A stretch of DNA of 64,000 nt from Ignavibacteriota bacterium (GTDB taxonomy: Bacteria > Bacteroidota > Ignavibacteria > Tepidaquicellales > OLB5). The notes below the pieces were generated by a model. It searched no databases. It had not been told where the DNA came from and saw only the letters and a list, made by a program, of their open reading frames with translations. The stretch spans positions 1 through 64,000 of the forward strand of contig RPQH01000009.1 in the NCBI GenBank assembly GCA_003820375.1, read 5' to 3'. Positions 53,263-61,499 of the stretch are shown one piece after another (the stretch's first letter is position 1; the number at the start of each line of letters is the position of its first letter). Position numbers and translations under genes: made by a program.

Positions 53263-53976
53263 TTACACTGCAGGTGTGTATTGCTTTAAATCTTCTATGC
53301 CAAGCTGTTTTTCTATTAAGAATACTTTTGCAAGATATTTATCAAACCCGTCTTCTCCGAATTTCTCATGTTCAATTTTTTCGAAATCCTCTCCAAGTGA
53401 ATCGTATTCATTTGAAGACAGCAGCTTTCTGAATTCCGGGAAGAGTATTGTATCTTCGCGTGCTTCATGCGGGCGGTACATGTTAACAAAGCTTTTTATT
53501 TTACCGGTTAATACCCTTGCTGATACTTCATTTTGCAAGACACTCAGCTGCGCATTTGCAAGTATGTACTGCGTGATAGTTCTTCCTGCATCATGCTGTG
53601 ATTTTAGGGTTGTTATCAGGTCAAGCAGCTTCCCTTCCCTCTGCATTCTCGGGAATAAATATGTCTCTTCATTTCTTTCATGGTAATCTTCAATAAAATC
53701 CTTAATAATTTCAGCGGCATTTTTCAGTGCTTCAGGCGGGAAATCTGCCTTCATCATTATCTTATTTAGTATATCATCATATATCAGCAATACCCTGTTA
53801 AGCAGTCCGTGTTCACGCATGAGGTCTTCATTAGCTGTTACTTCTTCTTCCTTCTTTCCGCATCCGCTTAATGATATCAATGATTCACCTGCTGCCGCAC
53901 TTGCTATTATTATTGTGCTTTGTTTTATAAAATCTCTTCTGCTTGATGGTGTTATACCCGGCTTTTCATTTCCCAT
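53263..53976 (-). CDS. hemerythrin-domain lipoprotein with twin-arginine-type signal
   Basis: 237 residues. The start SRRDFIKQSTIIIASAAAGESLISLSGCGKK combines a twin-arginine motif with a lipobox (Cys at about 41). The hemerythrin (HHE) domain has the iron-ligand order: His in EHGLLNR, His/Glu in DYHERNEETYLFPRM, His in LKSQHDAGRT, and His/Glu in YRPHEAREDTILFPEF. Such proteins hold a di-iron centre and are tied to oxygen or nitric-oxide handling. The lipid anchor on a folded-export route is a notable design. It converges on the 246-residue gene with 50 bases between. Confidence 0.85.
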   Translation of the reverse strand: MGNEKPGITPSSRRDFIKQSTIIIASAAAGESLISLSGCGKKEEEVTANEDLMREHGLLNRVLLIYDDILNKIMMKADFPPEALKNAAEIIKDFIEDYHERNEETYLFPRMQREGKLLDLITTLKSQHDAGRTITQYILANAQLSVLQNEVSARVLTGKIKSFVNMYRPHEAREDTILFPEFRKLLSSNEYDSLGEDFEKIEHEKFGEDGFDKYLAKVFLIEKQLGIEDLKQYTPAV

Positions 53977-54138
53977 GATTTTGTTTTTTCAACAAAACTT
54001 TGATAATCTTTAACTTGTTCCTCTATACTATGTGGTTTTTATATTTTTGAATATTCCATTATAAAGATATATTTTGTCTTCATTTATTTACTAAATTATT
54101 AATTATCAAATAATTAAAAATGTATAACTGTTTTATGC

Positions 54139-54417
54139 ATGAGTAATATTACTACAGAATTAAATACGTATAATCAACGATTTAATTTACAATATACTGT
54201 AATTATATTTACATTAATGATAGTTAATAATATTATAAGAGTTGCCGAAAGATTATTTAATTCTGAAGAAATTGATTTTTTTGAGCTTAAGAAAAAAGAA
54301 ATAATCGTATACAGAAAAGACTACAAGCACAAAACACATCTCCGTTTTAACCGGGAAGAAGACGCAGAACTTGCATTTTTATCCATTCCTGAGGAACTAA
54401 GAAAAATAAATATTTAG
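54139..54417 (+). CDS. small protein of a local paralogous family (long version)
   Basis: 92 residues. Its C-terminal half (EEIDFFELKKKEIIVYRKDYKHKTHLRFNREEDAELAFLSIPEELRK) lines up with the proteins at 54510 and 54852: a short beta-hairpin, then [F/Y]-x-x-x-x-E-A-x-L-x-[F/Y]-x-x-[I/L]-P-x-x-L-R-K. Its N-terminal part is different. No known family recognised. Confidence 0.55.
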   Translation: MSNITTELNTYNQRFNLQYTVIIFTLMIVNNIIRVAERLFNSEEIDFFELKKKEIIVYRKDYKHKTHLRFNREEDAELAFLSIPEELRKINI

Positions 54418-54509
54418 GCAAAAATATTAATAATTTTCTCATTTTTTGCCATATTCTGCAAACTTTTTATGATATATACCGTTTAACCTGTAAGCAATAA
54501 TTTTGTATC

Positions 54510-54707
54510 ATGAAAACATTACATATAGGCGACAGGTATTTTGACCCTTTTGAAATAGACCATCTAGAGTTGATTGGTACAATATTGCATGTCTATTACA
54601 GAAATTCCGACTTTGTGAGTAAGATCAAATTTGATACTTACGAAGAAGCAGCATTGGAATATTACTATTTACCTGACTACTTAAGAAAATCTGCGAGAAG
54701 AAGATAA
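54510..54707 (+). CDS. small protein of the local paralogous family
   Basis: 65 residues. The sequence has IGDRYFDPFEIDHLELIGTILHVYYRN and ends EEAALEYYYLPDYLRKSARRR. It is a short version of the family, with a basic tail. Its upstream region lacks the Bacteroidota promoter, so transcription is unclear. Confidence 0.5.
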   Translation: MKTLHIGDRYFDPFEIDHLELIGTILHVYYRNSDFVSKIKFDTYEEAALEYYYLPDYLRKSARRR

Positions 54708-54851
54708 CATTGATGCGTTATTTTATTCTAGGTACTTAATAACTTCTGTTAACAATTGTTATTTAAGGGCTGATAATAAAATTGTCAATACAATGCCAGG
54801 GCACATATAGCGTGCTTGAATGGAATTGCTATTCTTAAACCTGTAAACGTT

Positions 54852-55052
54852 TCAGTTAACTATCGAGTTGGCTTTTCTTATTTTTTTGAATCTTGACGAA
54901 ACTTTACTAAATTCCAATTTGGCTTCATGGATTGTATTGAAATTTACTTTAAGTTTATGTCCGAGAAAAAAAGTTACTACTACGGTATTGCCAATTAGCT
55001 CGATGTTCCTGATAAACGTTGAAGGAATATATCTGTTTCCGATAGCAATCAT
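54852..55052 (-). CDS. small protein of the local paralogous family
   Basis: 66 residues, reading in the opposite direction. The sequence IGNRYIPSTFIRNIELIGNTVVVTFFLGHKLKVNFNTIHEAKLEFSKVSSRFKKIRK has the same order as the plus-strand paralogue (IGDRY...LELIGT...HEA/EEA-x-LEF/LEY). The shared pattern supports all three as real genes. Confidence 0.55.
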   Translation of the reverse strand: MIAIGNRYIPSTFIRNIELIGNTVVVTFFLGHKLKVNFNTIHEAKLEFSKVSSRFKKIRKANSIVN

Positions 55053-55325
55053 ATCTTTGTCCTGTTTAGTTGGGAAATCTTATATAATATACATAGAAAC
55101 CGGAAAATGTAAATTAGGAGTAATACGGAATATTTTCCGTACGTATTCTTACAGAACATATACTGCGACAATACAATATATTATTTATGTGGTATGCTGC
55201 TGATTTATATTTAAATTAATATTTATTATAACCTTAATTCTTTATTTTTATATACTGAAAATAAATAGAAGGTAATTTATAATTATTTAATTCAACTAAA
55301 AATAACCTTATCATTTCAAGAATTA

Positions 55326-55577
55326 TTACATGCTTCCACGGAATATACGTCCACCGCTCATCATTAACATTGCTGCAAATATATCACTGAGCACTCCTGT
55401 CTTCTGCATCATAGTGACCAGCTCTTGCCGCTTCATTTCTATTTGTGCTTTCTCAATATCCTCTTCAAGCTGTGATGCAGAACACCCGTATATAGTTAAT
55501 GCAAAAGCATATAACAGTAAATAAACTACAAGATTGAAATATGATGAATATTTCTTTTTTGATATGATGTTTAACAT
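55326..55577 (-). CDS. small lipoprotein
   Basis: 83 residues. A hydrophobic stretch ends in LTIYGC (Cys at about 32). The mature part is a helix with a charged coiled-coil start (ASQLEEDIEKAQIEMKRQELV). No family recognised. It precedes the terminase promoter region in the opposite direction, and could be a moron or host gene. Confidence 0.55.
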   Translation of the reverse strand: MLNIISKKKYSSYFNLVVYLLLYAFALTIYGCSASQLEEDIEKAQIEMKRQELVTMMQKTGVLSDIFAAMLMMSGGRIFRGSM

Positions 55578-55714
55578 TTGAATTACCTCCTTTTATTGCT
55601 GTAAAATTACAGTAGTTTCAAAAAGTAATTATCATACACATATCAGGTAATTGTAAAATATTTGTCAAAAAAGAGCGTGTAATCAAAGGGTATAAAATTA
55701 TTTTCACAAAAAAT

Positions 55715-55893
55715 TTGACAAGAGCGGTTTCATGTATTAAATTTGTATGTGCAACCTCCTTCGTTAAGGTATGCAGCAAAGCCGGTGTGATACCGGTATA
55801 AAATATTCCGCGTGTGCGGATTGTCACTGAAGAACTCAGGGCAAATTATTAGATAGCAGTTTTACTGCAATTCTTATGATTTGCCCTTTTTTT
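55715..55893 (+). promoter_or_regulatory. promoter and attenuator-type leader of the terminase-portal operon
   Basis: Promoter TTGACA (55715-55720), 17-base spacer and TAAATTTG (55738-55745). The leader of about 143 bases has a hairpin CCGGTGTGATACCGG, a hairpin CCGC-gtgt-GCGG (55808-55819), then TTGTCACTGAAGAACTCAGG (from 55821) and GGGCAAATT. A small hairpin GCAGT-ttt-ACTGC follows, with the closing arm ATTTGCCCT and a run of seven T. AGGGCAAAT pairs with ATTTGCCCT, forming a terminator. The order, the block and the length match the leader of the capsid-tail operon. Confidence 0.75.
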
Positions 55894-55923
55894 ATTTATA
55901 TGTTTTAATTCTAAGGCAAAACA

Positions 55924-56394
55924 ATGAAACAAATAATAATAAGAAAAAAACGAAAAAACACATCTGAAGTTGCGGCTGACCTGGAAATGATAGAAAAGCT
56001 GGCAGGATATGGATTAACTGATGAATCAATTGCGAATGTTTTAGGAGTAACACCCCATCAGATATGGCTGGCAAAAAATACGCATAGAGCACTTGCTGAA
56101 GCATTAAAAGCCGGTAGAGATAAAGCAGACAAAAATGTAATAGAAACTCTATATAGAAAAGCAATTGGATATGAGAAAAAAGAAATTCAATATTTTAAGC
56201 TAAAAGATTTTGTAAATGGCGTAACTGTTACAAAATATTATCAACCGGATTTATCAGCAATTATATTCTGGTTAAAAAACAGGCGGCCTGAAGAATGGAA
56301 AGAAATAATAGAAAGTTCTTCTTCTAATATAAATGAAAAAGATCTTAAACAATTATTTAAGCTTTCAGCGGAAAGGATGAAAGAATGCATATAG
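55924..56394 (+). CDS. small terminase subunit-like protein
   Basis: 156 residues. A helix-turn-helix-type start (LEMIEKLAGYGLTDESIANVLGVTPHQIWLAKNTHRALAEALKAGRDKADKNVIETLYRKAIGYE) and the conserved end PDLSAIIFWLKNRRPEEWKE are typical of TerS. It recognises the DNA to be packaged and hands it to TerL. It overlaps TerL by 10 bases and is the first gene after the attenuator-type leader. Confidence 0.8.
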   Translation: MKQIIIRKKRKNTSEVAADLEMIEKLAGYGLTDESIANVLGVTPHQIWLAKNTHRALAEALKAGRDKADKNVIETLYRKAIGYEKKEIQYFKLKDFVNGVTVTKYYQPDLSAIIFWLKNRRPEEWKEIIESSSSNINEKDLKQLFKLSAERMKECI

Positions 56395-57713
56395 ATACAA
56401 ACTTAAGGGATAGATATCTAATAACCAGACGGTGGTTTCCAATTCCTCAAAAAGTAATTAAACATCCTGTTCAGGAACAATTAAATAATGATTTATATCA
56501 TCATAAGTATATTAATTATATTATTGCAGCCGGTAGAAGAAGTTATAAAACTGAAAGATTCGGTAAAAGATTTCTTATGAGTGAGTGTTTAAGAAACGAC
56601 AATCACTACTACTATGCAGGGGCACCGACTCGCATGCAGGCAAAGGAAATTTTGTGGAAGGATTTGAAATCTCTTGTACCGAAATGGGCTGTTAAAAAAA
56701 TTGAAGAGACTGCATTGAAAATATATTTCAGGAATGGTACGGAGCTTCGTGTGGTTGGATTAAAGGAGTTCAGGCGTGTGCAGGGCAACAGGTGCAACGG
56801 TTTCCTCATAACCGAGTACCAGGACTGCGACCCGGAATCATACAACGAATCCATTGAGCCAATGCTGAATGATACCGGCGGATGGTGCATTAAGGAAGGA
56901 AGACCGTTCGGCAAGAACCATTTCTTCGATGATTTTCTGAAAGGAAAAATGCGGCATAAAGGATGGGCATCTTATCACTGGAAATCGGAGGATATATTAA
57001 CACCCGGACAGATTGAGCGGGCTAAGGAAAATCTTTCACGTATCGATTATGAGCGTGAGTACGAAGCAAGCTTTGAAACAGGAAATCAGAAACCATACTA
57101 CGGCTTTTGTGAGCTTAACAATAAGAGATATGAGCTTAATGAGAACCTCCCCGTAATTGTAACATGTGATTTTAATGCAACGGTTAAGCCAATGAGCTGG
57201 GTTGTTGGTCAGCGTGTGAATGAGTACGGTGCTGATATTACGTATTGGGTTAAATCCCTTTCGTATCAATACACAGGAACCAAAGCAATGTGCGAAGTGC
57301 TTGATGAGGATTTCCTGTGCAAGCTGAGTGTGTACCCGAAACATCTCATATTTTACGGCGACTATGCAGGCAAGAAAAAGACAAGCAATTCGGATTACTC
57401 AGATTGGCAGATAATTGAGAATTATTTCAGGAATAAGTGCAGGATAGAGTTCAGATTGAAGCCGTGTAATTCCGTGAAGGATTCGATAGCGGCAACAAAC
57501 GGACAGTTGTGCAACTCGATGAACCAACGCAGGCAGTTTATTGATATGGAAAATTGCAAAGAGCTTGTGAAGGACTGGGAATACTGTGAGTGGAAAGAAA
57601 ACGGAAAAGAGCTGAGCGAAAAAGACGACCTGAGAACACATTGCTGCAGAGCAGTGGATTATTATAATGACTTTGAGCACTCGGTGAAAAAGAATGAAGG
57701 AAAGCAGTGGTGA
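56385..57713 (+). CDS. large terminase subunit (packaging ATPase and nuclease)
   Basis: 442 residues. The ATPase part has the variant Walker A AAGRRSYKT (Lys55) and Walker B FLITEYQD with the catalytic Glu144. The C-terminal RNase-H-fold nuclease has acidic residues Asp262 (VTCDFNA), Asp326 (FYGDYAG) and Asp425 (VDYYNDF). It pumps DNA into the capsid through the portal and cuts it. The domain order and length fit the compact TerL group of siphophages and GTAs. All core motifs are intact. Confidence 0.92.
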   Translation: MHIDTNLRDRYLITRRWFPIPQKVIKHPVQEQLNNDLYHHKYINYIIAAGRRSYKTERFGKRFLMSECLRNDNHYYYAGAPTRMQAKEILWKDLKSLVPKWAVKKIEETALKIYFRNGTELRVVGLKEFRRVQGNRCNGFLITEYQDCDPESYNESIEPMLNDTGGWCIKEGRPFGKNHFFDDFLKGKMRHKGWASYHWKSEDILTPGQIERAKENLSRIDYEREYEASFETGNQKPYYGFCELNNKRYELNENLPVIVTCDFNATVKPMSWVVGQRVNEYGADITYWVKSLSYQYTGTKAMCEVLDEDFLCKLSVYPKHLIFYGDYAGKKKTSNSDYSDWQIIENYFRNKCRIEFRLKPCNSVKDSIAATNGQLCNSMNQRRQFIDMENCKELVKDWEYCEWKENGKELSEKDDLRTHCCRAVDYYNDFEHSVKKNEGKQW

Positions 57714-57717
57714 AGAT

Positions 57718-57764
57718 GGTTGCAGGTTGCAGGTTGGAGGTTACAGATTGGAGATTGGAGATTG
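57718..57764. repeat. tandem heptamer array (GGTTGCA type)
   Basis: Five to six imperfect 7-base units (ggttgca, ggttgga, gattgga) directly behind the large terminase gene. Confidence 0.8.
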
Positions 57765-57774
57765 CTGAAGAAAG

Positions 57775-57838
57775 CTGGTTCCCCCTTTCGAAGGGGGAAC
57801 TGGAGTCCTAATATTCATGAGAATCACTGGCAGTACAA
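57775..57838. repeat. composite repeat, copy A (palindrome plus CTGGCAGTACA tail)
   Basis: GGTTCCCCCTTTCGAAGGGGG palindrome followed by AACTGGAGTCCTAATATTCA and TGAGAATCACTGGCAGTACA. Matches copy B (59539-59601) over its full length with a few differences. The two copies stand on either side of the portal gene in direct orientation. Confidence 0.85.
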
Positions 57839-57917
57839 AAATCTTTGGGTTATTAAAGAAAGAATTATTATCAATCTTCTTAAGTGGCACTGATCCGAAG
57901 GATTTACAGAAGTAAAA

Positions 57918-57960
57918 AAACTTTACAAACTTTATAAACCTTATAAACTTTATAAACTAT
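57918..57960. repeat. tandem nonamer array abutting the portal start codon
   Basis: Four to five units of ctttataaa follow one another up to the base before the portal ATG, replacing a recognisable ribosome site. The same layout precedes the capsid gene. Confidence 0.8.
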
Positions 57961-57961
57961 T

Positions 57962-59353
57962 ATGCATACAGAATTAACAAAAACTTACAGCTCGCACAGG
58001 GAGCGGGAAAATTTACTGAGAATACAGCAGCAGGAAAAATTGTATGATTATTACATCTCGGATGAATTGAAAATATTGAAAAGACTGAACGACGTGCTTG
58101 GTATCACTTTCGATGAAGATGATGTTGATGAATTTCAGAAGGAATATGTTAACATCACCAAAAAGGTAATCAACCAGCTTGCAATTGTGTATAAGGAGCC
58201 GGCACAGAGAACAATCATCAAATCAGGTAAGCCGGATGAAAAGCTGACGAAATATTTATCATCAATCCTGCCGGCAAATGTTAATACACTCGATAAGATT
58301 GCACACAGATATTCGAAGCTGTTCAATACATCATTAACACGTGTGAATTTCAGAAACGGGAAAGTTGTATATGATGTACTCCCCTCTTACCTGTTTGATG
58401 TTATCACAGATGATAATGACCCGTATATGCTTACACAGGTGTCGTATGATAAATACATAAAGAATGAAGACGGTGATGATGAGCTTTATACGGTCTTCTG
58501 GACAAAAGATAAACATTATATGAGACAGGTTCTTGAGGTTGGCGATAAATATATTTATGGTGATGAGGTTCCGATTGGAAATAACGGGGAGATGGTGAAT
58601 CCTTATGGTGTAATCCCCTTTGCAGTAATGAGAATGGAAATGCAGGGAGATTTTTGGGGAACGGGACAATGCGACCTGGCAAATGTGAACGAGCAATTGA
58701 ACTTCCTTCTCACAGATTTAACCAACGGCGGAATAATAATGCAGAGCTGGGGAACACCATTTCTTGCAAATACAGGGCTTGAAGAGAAAAATAAGAAGGT
58801 CAGGTTTGGTCCAAAGCATCCCATTGCAGTAAAGCAGACGAACAGTGAATTCCCGCCGGTGTTTGAGTACAAGAATGCAAACCCATTAATTGCAGAGGTG
58901 AGAGCAACCATTGATTGGAAGATAAAGATGATTGCATTAACCAAGGGCTTGAATCCGAACTCATTTCTTGCAGATGCAAAGGCAGCATCGGGATACAGCA
59001 AGATAGTTGATTCACTCGAACAGCTTGAAATAAGAAGAGACGACATTGAGCCATGCAGAATATACGAGGATGAGAGATTTGATATTACCCGTGCTGTTGT
59101 GAATTACCATGCGGAATTCCCTGAGAACGGATTGGAGAAGCTTCCCGATGATATATATTTAGCTGTGGATTTTGCTGATATTAATATCCCTCAAACAACA
59201 GATGAGAAGATTAAGGAAAATGAATTTAAACTAAAGAACGGATTGATGAGTATAATAGATATAATGAAGGAGCAAAACCCGGATTTAACAGATGAAGAGA
59301 TAGAAGCAAGATTGAAAAAGAATTTGGAAGTAAACAGCAGGTTGAAAGGATGA
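57962..59353 (+). CDS. portal protein
   Basis: 463 residues. The pattern fits a phage portal: helical start (SHRERENLLRIQQQEKLYDYYISDE), clip and stem segments (NPYGVIPFAVMRMEMQGDFWGTGQCDLANVNEQLNFLLTDLTNGGIIMQSWGTPFLANTGLEE), and the long C-terminal helix region (ASGYSKIVDSLEQLEIRRDDIEPCRIYEDERF). Twelve copies form the ring through which DNA enters and to which the tail attaches. It lacks any recognisable protease or scaffold fusion. It is the third and last gene of the plus-strand operon; the other virion genes are 23 kb away in the reverse strand. Confidence 0.9.
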   Translation: MHTELTKTYSSHRERENLLRIQQQEKLYDYYISDELKILKRLNDVLGITFDEDDVDEFQKEYVNITKKVINQLAIVYKEPAQRTIIKSGKPDEKLTKYLSSILPANVNTLDKIAHRYSKLFNTSLTRVNFRNGKVVYDVLPSYLFDVITDDNDPYMLTQVSYDKYIKNEDGDDELYTVFWTKDKHYMRQVLEVGDKYIYGDEVPIGNNGEMVNPYGVIPFAVMRMEMQGDFWGTGQCDLANVNEQLNFLLTDLTNGGIIMQSWGTPFLANTGLEEKNKKVRFGPKHPIAVKQTNSEFPPVFEYKNANPLIAEVRATIDWKIKMIALTKGLNPNSFLADAKAASGYSKIVDSLEQLEIRRDDIEPCRIYEDERFDITRAVVNYHAEFPENGLEKLPDDIYLAVDFADINIPQTTDEKIKENEFKLKNGLMSIIDIMKEQNPDLTDEEIEARLKKNLEVNSRLKG

Positions 59354-59665
59354 GTGGTTACAGGTTACAGGTTGCAGGTTACAGGTTAAAATTAGAAGTT
59401 GAAATGTTAAATCATTCTGCTGCCAGTGTCCTCAATTAATGATCATCTATTTGTAAATAATAATTCATGAGAGACGCTGGCAGTACAGTAAAGTAAAGAG
59501 GGATGAGGATGAGATGTATTGCTGATTGCAAAGGAGATTCAGTTCCCCCTTTCGAAAAGGAGAACTGGAGTCTTAATATTCATGAGAGACACTGGCATTA
59601 CATTTAATTTTTCATGAGAGATACTGACAGAACAAAACCGGCAGTATCGAATCCTCAATAATAAG
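59354..59665. repeat. repeat cluster behind the portal gene
   Basis: Starts with heptamers (ggttaca, ggttgca, 59354-59390). Then comes a 24-base motif ATTCATGAGAGACACTGGCA with CTGGCAGTACA that occurs at least three times (about 59465, 59577, 59608). The copy at 59405-59488 is an inverted repeat (CCAGTGTC...GAGACGCTGG). Copy B of the composite repeat is at 59539-59601. No gene here. Confidence 0.75.
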
Positions 59666-59679
59666 AAAAGCAAATAATG

Positions 59680-59693
59680 TTAAAATATTTTAA
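59680..59693. promoter_or_regulatory. 14-bp perfect palindrome upstream of the NirK-like gene
   Basis: TTAAAATATTTTAA is its own reverse complement and lies 108 bases before the NirK-like start codon. It could be a regulator site (for instance an Fnr/Crp-like protein) but the sequence alone does not assign it. Confidence 0.3.
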
Positions 59694-59801
59694 ATCAGAA
59701 CTAATTTAAAATATTAATTATTAGTATATAATATTGATTATTTAAGATTGATTTAGTGATTTTAGTTTATTTTTTAAAAGATTTTAATTAATGACGGTAT
59801 T

Positions 59802-61499
59802 ATGATTCTAAAAATATTTTTCATTTCAAAACTTCTGATAATTATATACTTCGTATTAGCTGTTAATACACTGCAAGCATGTCCAAAATGTACTGCCAAT
59901 TACCTGGATGAATTGTTGTGGGGTTCAAAGAGCAATTCGTTAATGAGCAAAGAAATTTCAGCAGCAATAGAAAATCAAAAAAACTCGTTACAGCCATCCG
60001 GTTCAGGAGTAAGTGTAATCTCACAAACTCAGCAGCCGGTACCACCTCCGGTTAAACAGGAAGGTCAGGAATTTATTGAAATAATAGAGAGAGATAACAG
60101 GCTTTCAATACCTCCAACAAGTTATGTTCCGCAGAATACTGCACCGACAAAAAAAGTATCCATAGAATTATCCGAAGGTGAAGTTTATATTGGCAATGGT
60201 GTAATGTTCAAAGGATTTATTACAAACGGTACAGTACCTGGTCCTACTATTATAGTAGATGAAGGTGATATAGTAGAATTTACTGTCGTAAATAAAGGCC
60301 TTGTACCGCACGGTGCATCAATTCATGCGGCTTACACACAGACCTCCAAGTATTTAGGGAAAATCCCGTCGGGTGAAACAAGGACAATGGTATTCAAAGT
60401 ACCTGTACCGGGTGTATATTTGTATCACTGTGCACCGGGAGGGCATGCAATACCTATGCATGTTCTGTTCGGACAGTACGGCATGATGGTTGTAAAGCCA
60501 AAGAAACAGTACAAGCTTGAACAAATATTAAATAAAAAACCCGATGTTGAGCTTTACCTGATGCAGCATGAGTATTATGCAAGCGGCAAGGATGCAGTTG
60601 AATCCAAGCCATTTTATGTCGCATTCAATGGCAAGCTGTTCAGATATGTTGAATCACCGGTTAAAGCAAAGCCGGGTGATTATGTACGCATATATTTCCT
60701 TAATGCAGGTCCTAATTTGATATCAACATTTCATATAGTAGGAATACTGTGGGATTTTGTTTACTGGCAGGGGCACCCCGATAATCCACTGATTGGCGGG
60801 CAGACCGTTACATCAGGTCCGTCGGATTCATGGGTCATTGAGTTCAGAATGCCGCCTGATGAGGGGTCTTATGTAATGTTAACACATGCAGTTGGCTCAA
60901 GCGACAGAGGTGCTATTGGTCTGCTGAACGGAGACAGGAATGCACCTACGCCTGCAGTTATTACCGCTGAGGGTCCAATATACACAGAACAGGAAATGAA
61001 GGATGTTAAGCCAAAGATTAAAAGAGTGATATCTCCTTTTGAGCCGGGCACACCTGATGTTGACCCGCCGCAGGTTTTTGGACCGGATGTGAAGGAAGTC
61101 ACTGTTCATATAATGGGTAATTCATACTATCCTAAGATAATCCGTATAACAGAGGGCACAAAAGTTAAGTGGATAAATGAAGACATATTTACTTATATGG
61201 AGGGTGAGCTGGGAGGGGTTCATAATGCATCTTCATATGAAGGACCTGAGCCGTTTAACAGTCCGTTATTAGCACATACTGAAACATTTGAATTTGTTTT
61301 TAACACCGAAGGCAATTATAAATATTTATGTACACCTCATCCGTATATGCGGGGATTTATAGAGGTAATTCCTGAAAGTGGAACGGGATTCTTCACTATA
61401 AAGCTTATAGGATGGCTTGTCGTAATTACGTTAGCTTTAATACTTACGTTATCATTTTTTATTTATAAAACCAAAAAAAGAGTATTGTCATCATTATGA
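59802..61499 (+). CDS. NirK-like copper protein with extra cupredoxin domain and membrane anchor
   Basis: 565 residues. N-terminal signal with CPKC at 27-30. Two cupredoxin domains of the NirK type at about 115-390: type 1 copper His170, Cys210 and His220; type 2 copper His175, His209 and His362; active-site His311. Two key residues differ from classical NirK. The catalytic Asp98 (PHNVDFH) is Ser173 (PHGASIH), and the axial Met150 is Gln225 (HVLFGQYG). A third, plastocyanin-like domain at about 428-525 has His474, Cys510, His513 and Met516 (CTPHPYM), a typical type 1 site. A membrane helix at about 530-555 ends the protein. It is thus a tethered electron-transfer and possibly nitrite-reducing protein, but the changed residues make the activity doubtful. 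A small membrane gene overlaps its end. Confidence 0.82.
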   Translation: MILKIFFISKLLIIIYFVLAVNTLQACPKCTANYLDELLWGSKSNSLMSKEISAAIENQKNSLQPSGSGVSVISQTQQPVPPPVKQEGQEFIEIIERDNRLSIPPTSYVPQNTAPTKKVSIELSEGEVYIGNGVMFKGFITNGTVPGPTIIVDEGDIVEFTVVNKGLVPHGASIHAAYTQTSKYLGKIPSGETRTMVFKVPVPGVYLYHCAPGGHAIPMHVLFGQYGMMVVKPKKQYKLEQILNKKPDVELYLMQHEYYASGKDAVESKPFYVAFNGKLFRYVESPVKAKPGDYVRIYFLNAGPNLISTFHIVGILWDFVYWQGHPDNPLIGGQTVTSGPSDSWVIEFRMPPDEGSYVMLTHAVGSSDRGAIGLLNGDRNAPTPAVITAEGPIYTEQEMKDVKPKIKRVISPFEPGTPDVDPPQVFGPDVKEVTVHIMGNSYYPKIIRITEGTKVKWINEDIFTYMEGELGGVHNASSYEGPEPFNSPLLAHTETFEFVFNTEGNYKYLCTPHPYMRGFIEVIPESGTGFFTIKLIGWLVVITLALILTLSFFIYKTKKRVLSSL

